Assembly: GCA_008000375.1 (NCBI GenBank) | Contig: SMOI01000181.1 | Coordinates: forward strand, 1 to 64,000 | Direction of reading: 5' to 3' | Origin: Poteriospumella lacustris | Lineage: Eukaryota; Sar; Chrysophyceae; Chromulinales; Dinobryaceae | DNA length: 64,000 nt | Shown: positions 19,338 through 29,400 of the stretch, piece by piece | Numbering within the stretch: position 1 is the stretch's first letter | Layout of the letters: every line of letters starts with the position of its first letter | The notes under the pieces: generated by a model | The model's database searches: none | The model's input: the letters and a program-made list of their open reading frames with translations, nothing else | Told to the model about the DNA's origin: nothing | Made by a program: the position numbers and the translations under genes

Positions 19338-19751
19338 TTATTTGCGAGGAAGACGGATGCCCAAAGCACGATCCAACTTGGCAATGATAGCTCCGTTGGG
19401 GATGGCCTGACCAGACTCATACTGTTGAATGATCTGCGCACGCTCATTGATGGAAGTGGCAAGCTCAGATTGGGTCATCTTCTTAGCGAGACGTGCTTGC
19501 ATAATGGCTTGGGCAAGGTTCTTGTTGACAGTCTGCACACGGTGAGGCTCGGTGTCCTCCTCCAATTTTCTCATACCAGCCGAATTGGGGGTGTGAGCAC
19601 TCTTGTTGGATGCAGCTCCAACCCTTCGCTCGGTAGCCACAGCACCAGAAGCTTTAGCAGCAGCAAGAGAGTGCTGATTAGAGAAAGCCTCCTTGGCCTT
19701 CTGCTTGGTAGTCTTGGAGAAAGTAACGGTAGTCCAGTCTTGATCCGACAT
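19338..19751 (-). CDS. MBF1: multiprotein bridging factor 1 (MBF1/EDF1)
   Basis: Single-exon gene of 137 residues, starting MSDQDWTTVTFSK, which matches the MBF1 N-terminus. The C-terminal half is a Cro-type helix-turn-helix (NLAQAIMQARLAKKMTQSEL, ESGQAIPN, LDRALGIRL). MBF1 is a nuclear and cytosolic transcription co-activator that bridges activators to TBP. It also acts at the ribosome to limit frameshifting on stalled ribosomes. Length is standard. A GTGAG at about 19850 on the minus strand may mark a 5' UTR intron. Confidence 0.92.
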   Translation of the reverse strand: MSDQDWTTVTFSKTTKQKAKEAFSNQHSLAAAKASGAVATERRVGAASNKSAHTPNSAGMRKLEEDTEPHRVQTVNKNLAQAIMQARLAKKMTQSELATSINERAQIIQQYESGQAIPNGAIIAKLDRALGIRLPRK

Positions 19752-20387
19752 TTCTTTCAAGGAACTTTTAAGGAAAACTGTTTGGAAAAATAACAAAGAT
19801 AAATCGTCACTCAATGTGAAGTATTGGGCAAATAAATTGTGATCTCACCTTCAGAATTGTTTACTTATGAGAGCAGGGATATTTAGAAGCCTCCCAGACT
19901 TCCATTTGGCAAGTTTCCGCTTGTTCTTCTTCCGCCTTCTTGACGCTCCTCCGCTGCTGCTCCGCGCTGCAATTGCCTCTGCCACAAACCCAAACGTCTC
20001 GAATGTTGAACCTAACCGAACACAGACAATCTGTGATTTGAGTGACCAACAAAACGTACCCCAAACACGACGACTTCCTACCATCACCGCCAAACTTAAC
20101 GACACCAATGTTTCCCGGATTCACCGAAGTATCCTGCCAACATTCCGGGAAAGGCATTTTGATGACCAAGATTCGCTTCTGCGAACACATCACATCCCGT
20201 CATCGTCTTGCCTCCCTCTGCCTCAGGAGCCAGTTGCCGCGACCAACCGTCAACAAGCTTCGTTCGATCTTGTTGTCGGGCGGTGTTTGATTTTGAGTTG
20301 AAGTGACGTAAGATTTCACTCCCATTTGAATTCAGTGGACGGTGATATCATTGTACAGTTTGTTCGTTGAGGAACTTGTGTTGAAAG
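19752..20387. other. divergent intergenic region, enters the inverted repeat at 20134
   Basis: This region is shared upstream of MBF1 (minus) and the first membrane-protein copy (plus). A 144-codon plus-strand frame (19867-20301) lies here but resembles no protein, and part of it is inside the repeat arm. No RNA gene is seen. Confidence 0.4.
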
Positions 20388-21419
20388 ATGTGTTTCACTG
20401 GTGAAATGTCTGCGTGCTTTGCCGCCATCGGCCTGTTCTCGGCCTGGTGGGTACACACTCGTACCAACAACTTCGAGTTGGCTTCTGGTATCTTCTTTTT
20501 CTTCACCATGGAGTTCCTCCAGGCAATTCAGTATTACTATATTGCTCCTGAGCTGAAGACCAGCGGTGAGTGCACCAACAGCGCGCTGCGGTCGTTGGCT
20601 CCTACCCCTTGTGATGATCCCATCAACAAGATTTTGACCCTGGCTGGTTTCTTGCACATTTGCTTGCAACCCTATTTCTGCCACGTGATCAACTGCTCGC
20701 TGACCAAGAGCTGCAAGTACAGAGGTAGGCAATCGCCTTGATGGATTGATACTTCAACTTCAACTTCAATAAACTAACCGCGTTGTGATTTGTTTGCTTG
20801 TTCAGATCGCTACAGAATCATCAAGCGCTTGTGTTTGATCGGTGGATTCTTGTTGTTCATCCGCTACTTCTTGTCGTTCATCCCCGCCTTGAACACCATG
20901 GACTTGGCTCGCCAGCCATCCACGGAGTGGCTGCGCGGTGAGATCTTGTGCACGTACAAGGACGAGAAGATGACTCACTTGGGCTGGTCTATCCCTATGG
21001 CGGATCCTTCCTACTACGTCATGGGTGCCGGCATCCACTCCTTCTTGATGTTCGCTCCTTTCTTCGTCCTCTATGAGAAGAAGGGAATGATCATCCAGGG
21101 TCTCTTCCTCTTCATCACTGGTCCTATGATGGCGGCCTTCATCTCCGAGAACCTCATGGAGCAGGCCAGTATCTGGTGCTTCTTCTCCATTGCCCAGATC
21201 TCCATCATGTTGTTCTTGATCCGCGAGACCTTGATCATCAACTGGGGCAAGGGCAACATCTCCGTCATGAAGAAGGAGGACAAGGACGGCAAGCAGACCA
21301 CCGAGTACAAGCCTGTTGTGTGCCGCGACTTCATCAACTGCGAGTACTGCAAGGCCGAGAACGCCACCTTGAAGAAGATCTTCGAGCGCCAACAGAAGAA
21401 GGGCAAGTAAGTCCTCGGT
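20134..21419 (+). repeat. left arm of a 1.29-kb inverted repeat
   Basis: Positions p here and 43278-p in the right arm (21859-23144) are complementary without any indel: the start codons (20388/22890), intron ends and stop codons (21410/21868) all mirror exactly. All stretches I compared, including the promoter, the intron and both exons, were identical. Identity starts at CTGCCAACATTCC and ends within ten bases of the stop codon. Confidence 0.95.
20388..21410 (+). CDS. multipass membrane protein with MCF start (DUF5765-like), copy 1
   Basis: The exons are 20388-20724 and 20806-21410 (81-base intron), giving 313 residues. It begins MCFTGEMSACFAAIGL and has about seven hydrophobic segments, many aromatic residues and conserved-looking cysteines (FCHVINCSL, CRDFINCEYCK). 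A charged tail ends ERQQKKGK. The start and the hydrophobic pattern recall a family of unknown function annotated, as I remember it, DUF5765, with members in protists and large DNA viruses; this needs a database check. No enzymatic motif is evident. The whole gene is duplicated in inverted orientation 450 bases away. Confidence 0.75.
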
Positions 21420-21867
21420 CTTCCCACGTATTGCCTCATCATTCTTAGGATGTCCAAGACATGCGCAGTACATTAGTGTTTTCATTGCCTTAGTAGTAGT
21501 TATGTTTGTTTTTATTGCTATTGCATGATATCTGTAATTCTACAGCTTTGGACTCGATTCATCACCTTCACTCAAGTTCTTCTTTTTGTGTCATGTTCAC
21601 CAAGAACAAATAGGACGATCTGACAACTTGCACGTAGGCTCTATACATCTATCGCGATTGAGATGATGAAACGACACGTGCAGCGTGCAATTGAACGACA
21701 AAAGTCCTATCCGCTGAAAAGAAAGCACATGAACAAAAGAACCCTTCTTGATGAAGATGAAACGAGCCGAAAGTAATCTAGTAGCATTTACAACAATCAT
21801 TCAAAAAGCAATCAAAAACTAATGTACTATGCAATCAAGAATGATCGATGTGAGCTGAACCGAGGGC
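21411..21867. other. spacer between the inverted repeat arms
   Basis: Unique sequence holding the 3' flanks of both membrane-protein copies, which converge here. The two flanks are unrelated beyond the first few bases. No coding frame or RNA gene is supported, and I see no transposase, long terminal repeat or target-site duplication. Confidence 0.6.
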
Positions 21868-23144
21868 TTACTTGCCCTTCTTCTGTTGGCGCTCGAAGAT
21901 CTTCTTCAAGGTGGCGTTCTCGGCCTTGCAGTACTCGCAGTTGATGAAGTCGCGGCACACAACAGGCTTGTACTCGGTGGTCTGCTTGCCGTCCTTGTCC
22001 TCCTTCTTCATGACGGAGATGTTGCCCTTGCCCCAGTTGATGATCAAGGTCTCGCGGATCAAGAACAACATGATGGAGATCTGGGCAATGGAGAAGAAGC
22101 ACCAGATACTGGCCTGCTCCATGAGGTTCTCGGAGATGAAGGCCGCCATCATAGGACCAGTGATGAAGAGGAAGAGACCCTGGATGATCATTCCCTTCTT
22201 CTCATAGAGGACGAAGAAAGGAGCGAACATCAAGAAGGAGTGGATGCCGGCACCCATGACGTAGTAGGAAGGATCCGCCATAGGGATAGACCAGCCCAAG
22301 TGAGTCATCTTCTCGTCCTTGTACGTGCACAAGATCTCACCGCGCAGCCACTCCGTGGATGGCTGGCGAGCCAAGTCCATGGTGTTCAAGGCGGGGATGA
22401 ACGACAAGAAGTAGCGGATGAACAACAAGAATCCACCGATCAAACACAAGCGCTTGATGATTCTGTAGCGATCTGAACAAGCAAACAAATCACAACGCGG
22501 TTAGTTTATTGAAGTTGAAGTTGAAGTATCAATCCATCAAGGCGATTGCCTACCTCTGTACTTGCAGCTCTTGGTCAGCGAGCAGTTGATCACGTGGCAG
22601 AAATAGGGTTGCAAGCAAATGTGCAAGAAACCAGCCAGGGTCAAAATCTTGTTGATGGGATCATCACAAGGGGTAGGAGCCAACGACCGCAGCGCGCTGT
22701 TGGTGCACTCACCGCTGGTCTTCAGCTCAGGAGCAATATAGTAATACTGAATTGCCTGGAGGAACTCCATGGTGAAGAAAAAGAAGATACCAGAAGCCAA
22801 CTCGAAGTTGTTGGTACGAGTGTGTACCCACCAGGCCGAGAACAGGCCGATGGCGGCAAAGCACGCAGACATTTCACCAGTGAAACACATCTTTCAACAC
22901 AAGTTCCTCAACGAACAAACTGTACAATGATATCACCGTCCACTGAATTCAAATGGGAGTGAAATCTTACGTCACTTCAACTCAAAATCAAACACCGCCC
23001 GACAACAAGATCGAACGAAGCTTGTTGACGGTTGGTCGCGGCAACTGGCTCCTGAGGCAGAGGGAGGCAAGACGATGACGGGATGTGATGTGTTCGCAGA
23101 AGCGAATCTTGGTCATCAAAATGCCTTTCCCGGAATGTTGGCAG
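21859..23144 (-). repeat. right arm of the 1.29-kb inverted repeat
   Basis: Reverse-complement copy of 20134-21419. Beyond 23144 the two flanks differ (GTGTCGAACGG against the reverse complement of the left flank), so the breakpoint is sharp on the promoter side, about 250 bases before the start codon. Confidence 0.95.
21868..22890 (-). CDS. multipass membrane protein with MCF start (DUF5765-like), copy 2
   Basis: The exons are 22890-22554 and 22472-21868. The predicted 313-residue protein is identical to the one at 20388-21410, and the intron is identical as well. The pair is convergent. Identity across intron and promoter points to a very recent inverted duplication or ongoing gene conversion. 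Only the 3' flanks differ, so expression of the two copies could be told apart by their 3' UTRs. Confidence 0.75.
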
Positions 23145-23392
23145 TGTCGAACGGAAAAGATATCTCGGTAAATCCGGGAAACATGATATAAGTGACATAC
23201 GACAAACGACAAACGACAACCGACAACCGTCTCCGCGATGGATGTAGGTAAGGGCTCAAACCTGTTGGAAGTGCTGTCATTGTTCAATGACTTGAACCCT
23301 GCTTCACGAATTGGCATCATACAGTGTAACTTTCTCTGGTGAAGTTCGTTTTCGCTGCGAGATTCTATGGCGATGACGGCGAAAATGAAGAG
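22891..23392. other. promoter side of the right repeat arm plus unique flank
   Basis: Up to 23144 this is repeat arm. Beyond it the word ACGACAAACGACAAACGACAACCG (23198 on) is a short tandem run. A short frame with ATG at 23238 ends at a stop within 110 bases. No gene is supported before 23393. Confidence 0.4.
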
Positions 23393-23779
23393 ATGGTCCA
23401 GAACCACAGCAAGTTCCACCGGCAATACTCCGAACGCATGTGGTCCGACGTTGATTATTCAAAAATATCCAACATTTCACTTATTGATCTGAGACTCGAG
23501 CACAATTCGTTGAATTCCACCCGACCAACATTTCCGATTGTGGGCATTGTAGCCACCGCTCCTTCTACCTACAGAAGAACTGTTGGTCGAATCATTTTAC
23601 AACACAAAAAGAAAACAATACAATCTTGGGTTGTGTTTGATACGGGAGCCCCGGCTGTACACTTATGTTATCGCACATTGCGTGCCCTCGGAATCGACCA
23701 TGTGGACCACGCGAATGTCCTCGTCCACCTTCGACCATGTGGATCACGCAAATGTCCTACCTTATCTCCATGGTTGTAA
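23393..23779 (+). CDS. retropepsin-like aspartic protease domain fragment
   Basis: From the ATG at 23393 the frame encodes about 128 residues. The core reads V-V-F-D-T-G-A-P with a following YRTLRALGI, the D-T-G active-site loop and helix of single-lobe (retropepsin-type) aspartic proteases. A preceding PIVGIVATAP strand fits too. The second half is disturbed: a 41-base segment (GACCATGTGGACCACGCGAA and following) occurs twice in tandem at about 23696-23777, which changes the frame and brings an early stop. Such domains occur in retroelements and in host proteins such as Ddi1. No other retroelement domain is near. It may be a decaying gene. Confidence 0.4.
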   Translation: MVQNHSKFHRQYSERMWSDVDYSKISNISLIDLRLEHNSLNSTRPTFPIVGIVATAPSTYRRTVGRIILQHKKKTIQSWVVFDTGAPAVHLCYRTLRALGIDHVDHANVLVHLRPCGSRKCPTLSPWL

Positions 23780-24050
23780 CACAATCTATCGATTATCTCT
23801 TTGAACTCCATAACTATTGCACCCATACATCTGAGCTTGCGATAAAGTTGAACAAAGCAATGGATACCAATAAAAGAGTGGGGGCGAAGTACTGCACGCG
23901 GACAACGGCGATGACTCGCACTCTAAGCGCAGATGTGTTAGTGTCCGGTGTAGCTCACAACGCTGTTCTGCGTACGAACAAAGAACCACTGCCGAACAAA
24001 TTCAAGTGAGCGTAATGCATCTCCAGCAGTCGATGCTACACTTAGTCCAT

Positions 24051-25223
24051 CTACCAATGCCATGGAACCTCATGGATGAATGCCACGGCCCCCGTCAGCA
24101 TACCTTGTACATTGGTGTCCCGGCCCACATTCCACGAGGATAATGGCTGATTAAAGAACAACGCTCCTTGAAACATTCCACACATACTTGTGACGTGACT
24201 GACATCCCATGATGACAAAGGCTGATTGAAGGACAACGCCTCTTGAAACATGCCATCCATGTCTGTCACGCGGCTTACATTCCACGTTGCGAGGGGCTGG
24301 TTGAACGCCAATGCATACTTGAACATACTGGTCATATTCCTCACATTGCTGACATGCCAGTCGACCAGTGGTTGATTGAATATCGATGCACTGTAGAACA
24401 TTCCACTCATGTCCTGGACCTGACTCACATTCCATGCCAACAACGATGCATTGAATGTCGCAGCTCCATAAAACATCCAACCCATATGGGTAACATTGCT
24501 GACATCCCAGTCCGACAAGGATTGGTTGAAGGAGGTGGCATGTTGAAACATACTATCCATGCGCTTGACCGCACTCACATTCCACGAGTGCAGTGGTTGA
24601 TTGAACGAGGAAGCCACACGAAACATTCCACGCATATCCGCCACCCGAGTCACATTCCACGTGGATACTGGTTGATTGAACGACGACGCTCGAGCGAACA
24701 TGTCCGCCATGTCTGCCACGTGGCTGACGTCCCATGTGGAGATGTCCTGGTTAAACGACATCGCATCTTGGAACATACCCGCCATACTTGTCACTTTAGC
24801 GACGTTCCACTGCCCGAGGTTACTGTTGAACTGTGTACAATCGCGAAACATGTCCACCATCGAGATGGCCTGACTGACGTCCCACCGGCTAAGGTCCCCG
24901 TTGAATGAGTCACAACTGACAAACAACTCGTCCATATTCGTAACCAGACTCACATTCCAGTCCTCTATCAGCCCAAACTCCAGTATCGCGGCGTTCTTGT
25001 CTGTCATCCACAGTCGCACGGCGTCGCGAATATTTTGCTGGGAGATGCTTCGATAGCAGAAGTCATGGATGAGGCTTCGAATACCGAATGGAAGCACCAC
25101 ACCTCCGCCAAGTAGTTTACCCACACGACGATAGAGACACAAATCAACGAGAAAACGTATCGAATACACTTCAGGGACACTGACTGGCTCATCTAAAGTA
25201 GAAGTGCATGGCAGAGCAGACAT
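24051..25223 (-). CDS. DUF285/BspA-type repeat protein
   Basis: A single exon encodes 390 residues. After about 85 residues with a helical N-terminal part (IRSLIHDFCYRSISQQNIRDAV), the protein consists of about twelve tandem 25-residue units. The consensus is F-N-Q-P-L-S-x-W-[ND]-V-S-x-V-x-x-M-x-x-M-F-x-x-A-x-x, which is the DUF285 (PF03382-type) repeat found in bacterial surface proteins and expanded in several protists. The units probably stack as a solenoid for protein binding. There is no signal peptide and no membrane span, so an intracellular place is likely. At DNA level the 75-base units are diverged, so this is an old array. Confidence 0.9.
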   Translation of the reverse strand: MSALPCTSTLDEPVSVPEVYSIRFLVDLCLYRRVGKLLGGGVVLPFGIRSLIHDFCYRSISQQNIRDAVRLWMTDKNAAILEFGLIEDWNVSLVTNMDELFVSCDSFNGDLSRWDVSQAISMVDMFRDCTQFNSNLGQWNVAKVTSMAGMFQDAMSFNQDISTWDVSHVADMADMFARASSFNQPVSTWNVTRVADMRGMFRVASSFNQPLHSWNVSAVKRMDSMFQHATSFNQSLSDWDVSNVTHMGWMFYGAATFNASLLAWNVSQVQDMSGMFYSASIFNQPLVDWHVSNVRNMTSMFKYALAFNQPLATWNVSRVTDMDGMFQEALSFNQPLSSWDVSHVTSMCGMFQGALFFNQPLSSWNVGRDTNVQGMLTGAVAFIHEVPWHW

Positions 25224-25707
25224 GATGATCCACGTATCAATGTATCACAGACATATGATCTATGACGGCTAGCTTTAAGTTTTTTTTCGCATTATATTCT
25301 TAGAGCTTGGTCGTGGGGTGACCTCACAAATGAATGAGATTCAGAAAAGAATGAGTGACACAAATTCAGAAAAAAATGAATGAGATGCAACCTTTTTCTT
25401 ACTCTTTTTGGCGCTCCCGTCGGAGAGACGGAACTGCTGCCGAGGAGCTGTTGTATCATCATCGTCGTCGTGTACGATACCACAGTTTCCCCCACACCCC
25501 CACACTAGTGTGGGTATCTGGGGAAATCGAACGTTCTTTAGGCGGCGGGTCCGACGAGAGACAAGAGACGAGAGAGAGCGAGAGAGACACGAAAAAAAGG
25601 TGCTGAGAAGAAACCCAAGGAAGATCCTCATCAATCATTTTCGAATCCCCGTAAAACAGGATCCTGTCGTACTGAAGCTAAACGAAAACGAAGAGGTGAC
25701 CATCATC
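25224..25707. other. divergent intergenic region
   Basis: This is the upstream region shared by the DUF285 gene (minus) and the ubiquitin E1 gene (plus). It holds GA-rich sequence at 25550-25620, common just before start codons in this window, and a short inverted pair around 25490-25515 (CCCCCACACTAGTGTGGG). The reading frame of the E1 gene stays open upstream to 25408, but the first good ATG is at 25708. Confidence 0.5.
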
Positions 25708-28700
25708 ATGTCGACCACGGAGATTGATGAATCGTTGTATTCTCGACAGCTGTATGTGATGGGCCATGAAGCTCAAAAGCGCTTGGCATCCTCCTCGGTA
25801 TTAATTGCGGGTTTGAATGGTCTGGGTGTGGAAACAGCAAAGAATGTTGCCTTGATGGGTGTGAAGAGCTTGACGCTGTATGATTCACAGCCAACGTCGT
25901 GGCTCGATTTGTCGTCGCAGTTCTATTTGAGTGAACAAGACATCGGTCGCAACCGTGCCGAAGTCTGCACCCCAAAGTTGGCCGAATTGAATCCGTATGT
26001 GCATGTGACGCATGTGGAAGGAGATTTGACGGAAATCGTTCGTCACGGTGGCTTCAACGCCGTCGTGCTGATCGATCAATCCTTCGACACCCAAGTGACC
26101 CTGTCTCAGTACTGTCACGCCAACAACATCGCGTTTCTCATTGGTGATGCCCGTGGCGTCTTTGGCCAGATCTTCTGCGATTTTGGCGAGTCCTTTGTCG
26201 TGACGGACACCAACGGTGAGCCCAACGCCTCGTCGATGGTCGCGGGTATCACCCGCGATGTGCGTGCGTTGGTCACGACGTTGGAAGATACCCGTCACGG
26301 CTTGTCGACGGGGGACATGGTCATTTTCTCTGACATCGCCGGTATGACCGAATTGAACGGGCGTAGCTTCACTGTGGAGGTGAAAGACCCGTTTTCCTTT
26401 GAAATCGACTGCGACACGCGGTCGTTCACCGCCTATCAGAACGGTGGCTACATCAATCAAATCAAAGTCCCACAAACGATCTCGTTTCAATCGTTTGAAC
26501 AAGCCTTACGCCACCCCGGTGAATTCGTCTGTGATTTTGCGAAGTTTGACCACGCGTTCGTCTTGCACAGCGCGTTCCAAGCGCTGCACACGTTCCGTCG
26601 TCGTCACGACGGTGCGCTTCCTGCCCCGGGCGATCTAGCGCACGCCGAAGAATTGTTACAAATCGTATACGAACTCAACGGCGACGACAACACGGCAGCC
26701 CCCGCCGAGGGGTTTCGTTTGTCGCGCGCCGATATCGATGCGAAAGCGGATTTCATTCGCGCGTTGGCGCGTACCTCGCAGGGCATGATCGCTCCGATGA
26801 CCGCGTTTCTGGGCGGTGTCCTGGGCCAAGAGGTCTTGAAGGCGGTCTCGGGCAAGTTCATGCCCATCAAACAATTCTTTTATTTCGATGCGATTGAAGC
26901 GTTGCCCGACGCGGTGTTGTCGGTCGAGGACGTCACCCCCCGCCACACGCGGTACGATGGCCAAGTCGTTGTCTTTGGCCACGCCCTGCAACAGAAATTG
27001 GCCGCGTTGCGGATGTTTCTGGTGGGTGCGGGGGCCATTGGCTGTGAAATGTTGAAGAACTGGGCGATGATGGGCGTCGCCTGCGACCTCCCCTCCGAGT
27101 CCGCACAGGTAAACGCCCCCTCCCTCTGCCCCCCCCCCCCGTCTCTGTCCTCGTCTCACACCAACCCCTTCCCCCCTGCTCTGCCCCCTCCTCTGCACAA
27201 CAACAGGCCGGCAGCGGCGGCGTGGTGCACGTGACGGACATGGATCAAATCGAGAAGAGCAACTTGTCGCGGCAGTTTCTCTTCCGCAACACCGACATCA
27301 ACCGTCCCAAGTCCACCACCGCCATTCGGGCCGTCACCGCGATGAATCCAGGTTTCCATGGGACCGCCTACGAACAGAAAGTGGCCCCCGAGACGGAGGC
27401 ACTGTTCAACGACGATTTCTACGAGTCGTTGGACATGGTCTGCACGGCGCTGGACAACGTCGATGCGCGTTTGTACGTCGATGCGAAGTGTTTGTTCTAT
27501 CAAAAACCGATGTTGGAGAGTGGTACCCTCGGGGCCAAGGGCCACACGCAGGTCGTGAGCCCCGGCCAGACGGAGCATTACGGTGCCCGGCGCGATCCCG
27601 CGGAGAAATCGATTCCGATTTGTACGTTGAAGCACTTCCCCAACCAAATCGAACACACGTTGCAATGGGCCCGCGATTGGTTCGAAGAAATCTTCAAACA
27701 AACGGCCGAAGACATGCGCAGCTACGTGGCCCAAGCGGATTTCCTCGTCCAACTCGAATTGCAACAGAACACGCGCGTCGAGACGTTGAAGCGTCTGAAG
27801 GCGTCGTTGGTCGACGAGCGTCCGACGTCGTATGCCGCCTGTGTGGCCTATGGCCGCCGGGTCTTTGAGGAGCTGTTTGCGAACCAGATCAAACAGCTGT
27901 TGACGACGTTTCCGTTGGACCACGTGACGAACAATGGACAAGCGTTTTGGTCCGGCGCCAAGAAGCCGCCGTCGCCGTTGACGTTTGACGTCCGCGACCC
28001 CGCGCACGTCGCGTTTGTGGTGGCCGTGGCGAATCTACGCGCCGACGTCTACGGCATCGAGCGCGAGAGCACGCCGTTGACGGCGGAGGCGGCGGGGTCG
28101 CTGGAATCGTTTCTGGCCGACGTGACGGTGCCCGAGTTCCGCCCCGTCGTCGGGATGAAGATCGCCGCCACCGACGAGGAGGCGAAGCAGCAACAGCAGC
28201 AACAGCAACAGCAACCGAAGCCACAGGGCTCGTCCGCGTCGGCGTCGGGTGCGTCGTCATCGTTGTCCGAACTCGATCGACTCTGCGCCGACTTGACCGC
28301 GGCGTTGCCCGCGCCGGCGACGTTGACGCAGAGCGGCTTCACGGTCCATCCGATCGACTTTGACAAGGACATCGACGCGCACATGGCCGTCGTCGCGGCC
28401 GCGTCCAACCTCCGCGCACGGAACTACCGCATCCCCGAAGCCGACTTACACACCTCGCGCGGCATCGCGGGCAAGATCATCCCCGCGATCGCGACGACCA
28501 CCGCCATGGTCACCGGCGCCATTTGTTTGGAGCTGATGAAGCTGCTCCAGGCCAAACCCGTCCACCGGCTGCACAATTTCTTTGCCAATTTGGCGATTCC
28601 CATTTTCACGTCGGAAGAACCGACACCCCCAAAGGCGACGAAGTCGATGTTACGCGGTAAAGAATGGGTATGGACCGTGTGGGACCATTTGGAGACGCCG

Positions 28701-28985
28701 CCGGGACCGGGCATGACGGTGCAGGGATTGATCGATTGGCTGGAAGAGACGCATGGCTTGGAGCTGTCGATGTTGTCGTCCGGGGTGACCATTTTGTATT
28801 CCGATTTCATGGACCCGAAGCGACGCAACGAACGGTTGAAGATGTCGTTGGACACGCTGGTCCAGACGGTGACGAAGAAGGCCATCCCCATCGAACAGAA
28901 GTACCTCATCTTCGAGTTGATCGTCAACGACGTCGACTCCGGCGACGAGGTCGATGTGCCGTACCTGCGCTACCGTCTGCGATAA
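25708..28985 (+). CDS. UBA1: ubiquitin-activating enzyme E1 (2 exons)
   Basis: The exons are 25708-27108 and 27207-28985 (98-base C-rich intron), giving 1059 residues, the usual UBA1 size. The inactive adenylation repeat has LIAGLNGLGVETAKNVALMG. The active one has FLVGAGAIGCEMLKNWAMMG and DMDQIEKSNLSRQFLFR. The catalytic cysteine is Cys606 in EKSIPICTLKHFPN. The ubiquitin-fold domain closes the protein. UBA1 adenylates ubiquitin with ATP and carries it as a thioester before transfer to E2 enzymes. A glutamine run (nine Gln) and a Ser-rich patch lie in the catalytic-cysteine domain, where the family has a variable loop. Confidence 0.95.
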
Positions 28986-29400
28986 GGGCGCGGCACCTAC
29001 ACTGTACACTACACTGTACTGTACTGTGCAGTACGGTGCACCAGCCAGCTGCACTGTAGCCGCCACCGCCACCACCGCTGCCGCTACTGCCCCTGTGCAG
29101 TCCACCTGTCCTATCTGTCTGTCTGCCTGCCTATATGCCTGCGTGTCTCGTTGCATGCACAGTAACACAGTAACACAGTACGGTCCAGGGGGTTTTCAAT
29201 GTAAATTAACAAACGAGCGACATTCGACCTAAGCTGCGGCAGAAGACGCCGCACCGCTTCCCTCACTCCGCCACCACCACAACCACCACCGCCGCTGTGC
29301 CACCGGGTGACCACACCCACACCCACACCCACAACCCCAGCCACAGCGTTCGCTACTGTTCTATGTATCCATGGCGCGTGTCTTGTCTACGACTGTCGCT
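28986..29400. other. convergent intergenic region with short tandem words
   Basis: Between the E1 gene (plus) and apyrase (minus). It has ACTGTAC-type repeats near 29000-29040, CTGTCTGCCTGCCTATATGCC near 29115 and a CACACCCACACCCACACC run near 29311. No coding frame or RNA gene is supported. Confidence 0.5.

Noticed and set aside
19867-20301. 144-codon plus-strand frame before the inverted repeat
   Set aside because: It crosses the repeat boundary, has no motif and is not matched on the right flank.
20802-21485. Antisense frames of about 200 codons opposite the membrane-protein genes
   Set aside because: They occur in both repeat arms only because the arms are identical. The composition (DGDVALAPVDDQG-like) follows sense codon bias.
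20134-23144. Transposable element as an explanation of the inverted repeat
   Set aside because: There is no transposase, no short terminal inverted repeat at the outer ends and no target-site duplication; the arms carry only a host-type gene.
24051-25000. CRISPR-like array from the 75-base periodicity
   Set aside because: The period is explained by 25-residue DUF285 units in one open frame; there are no identical repeats with unique spacers.
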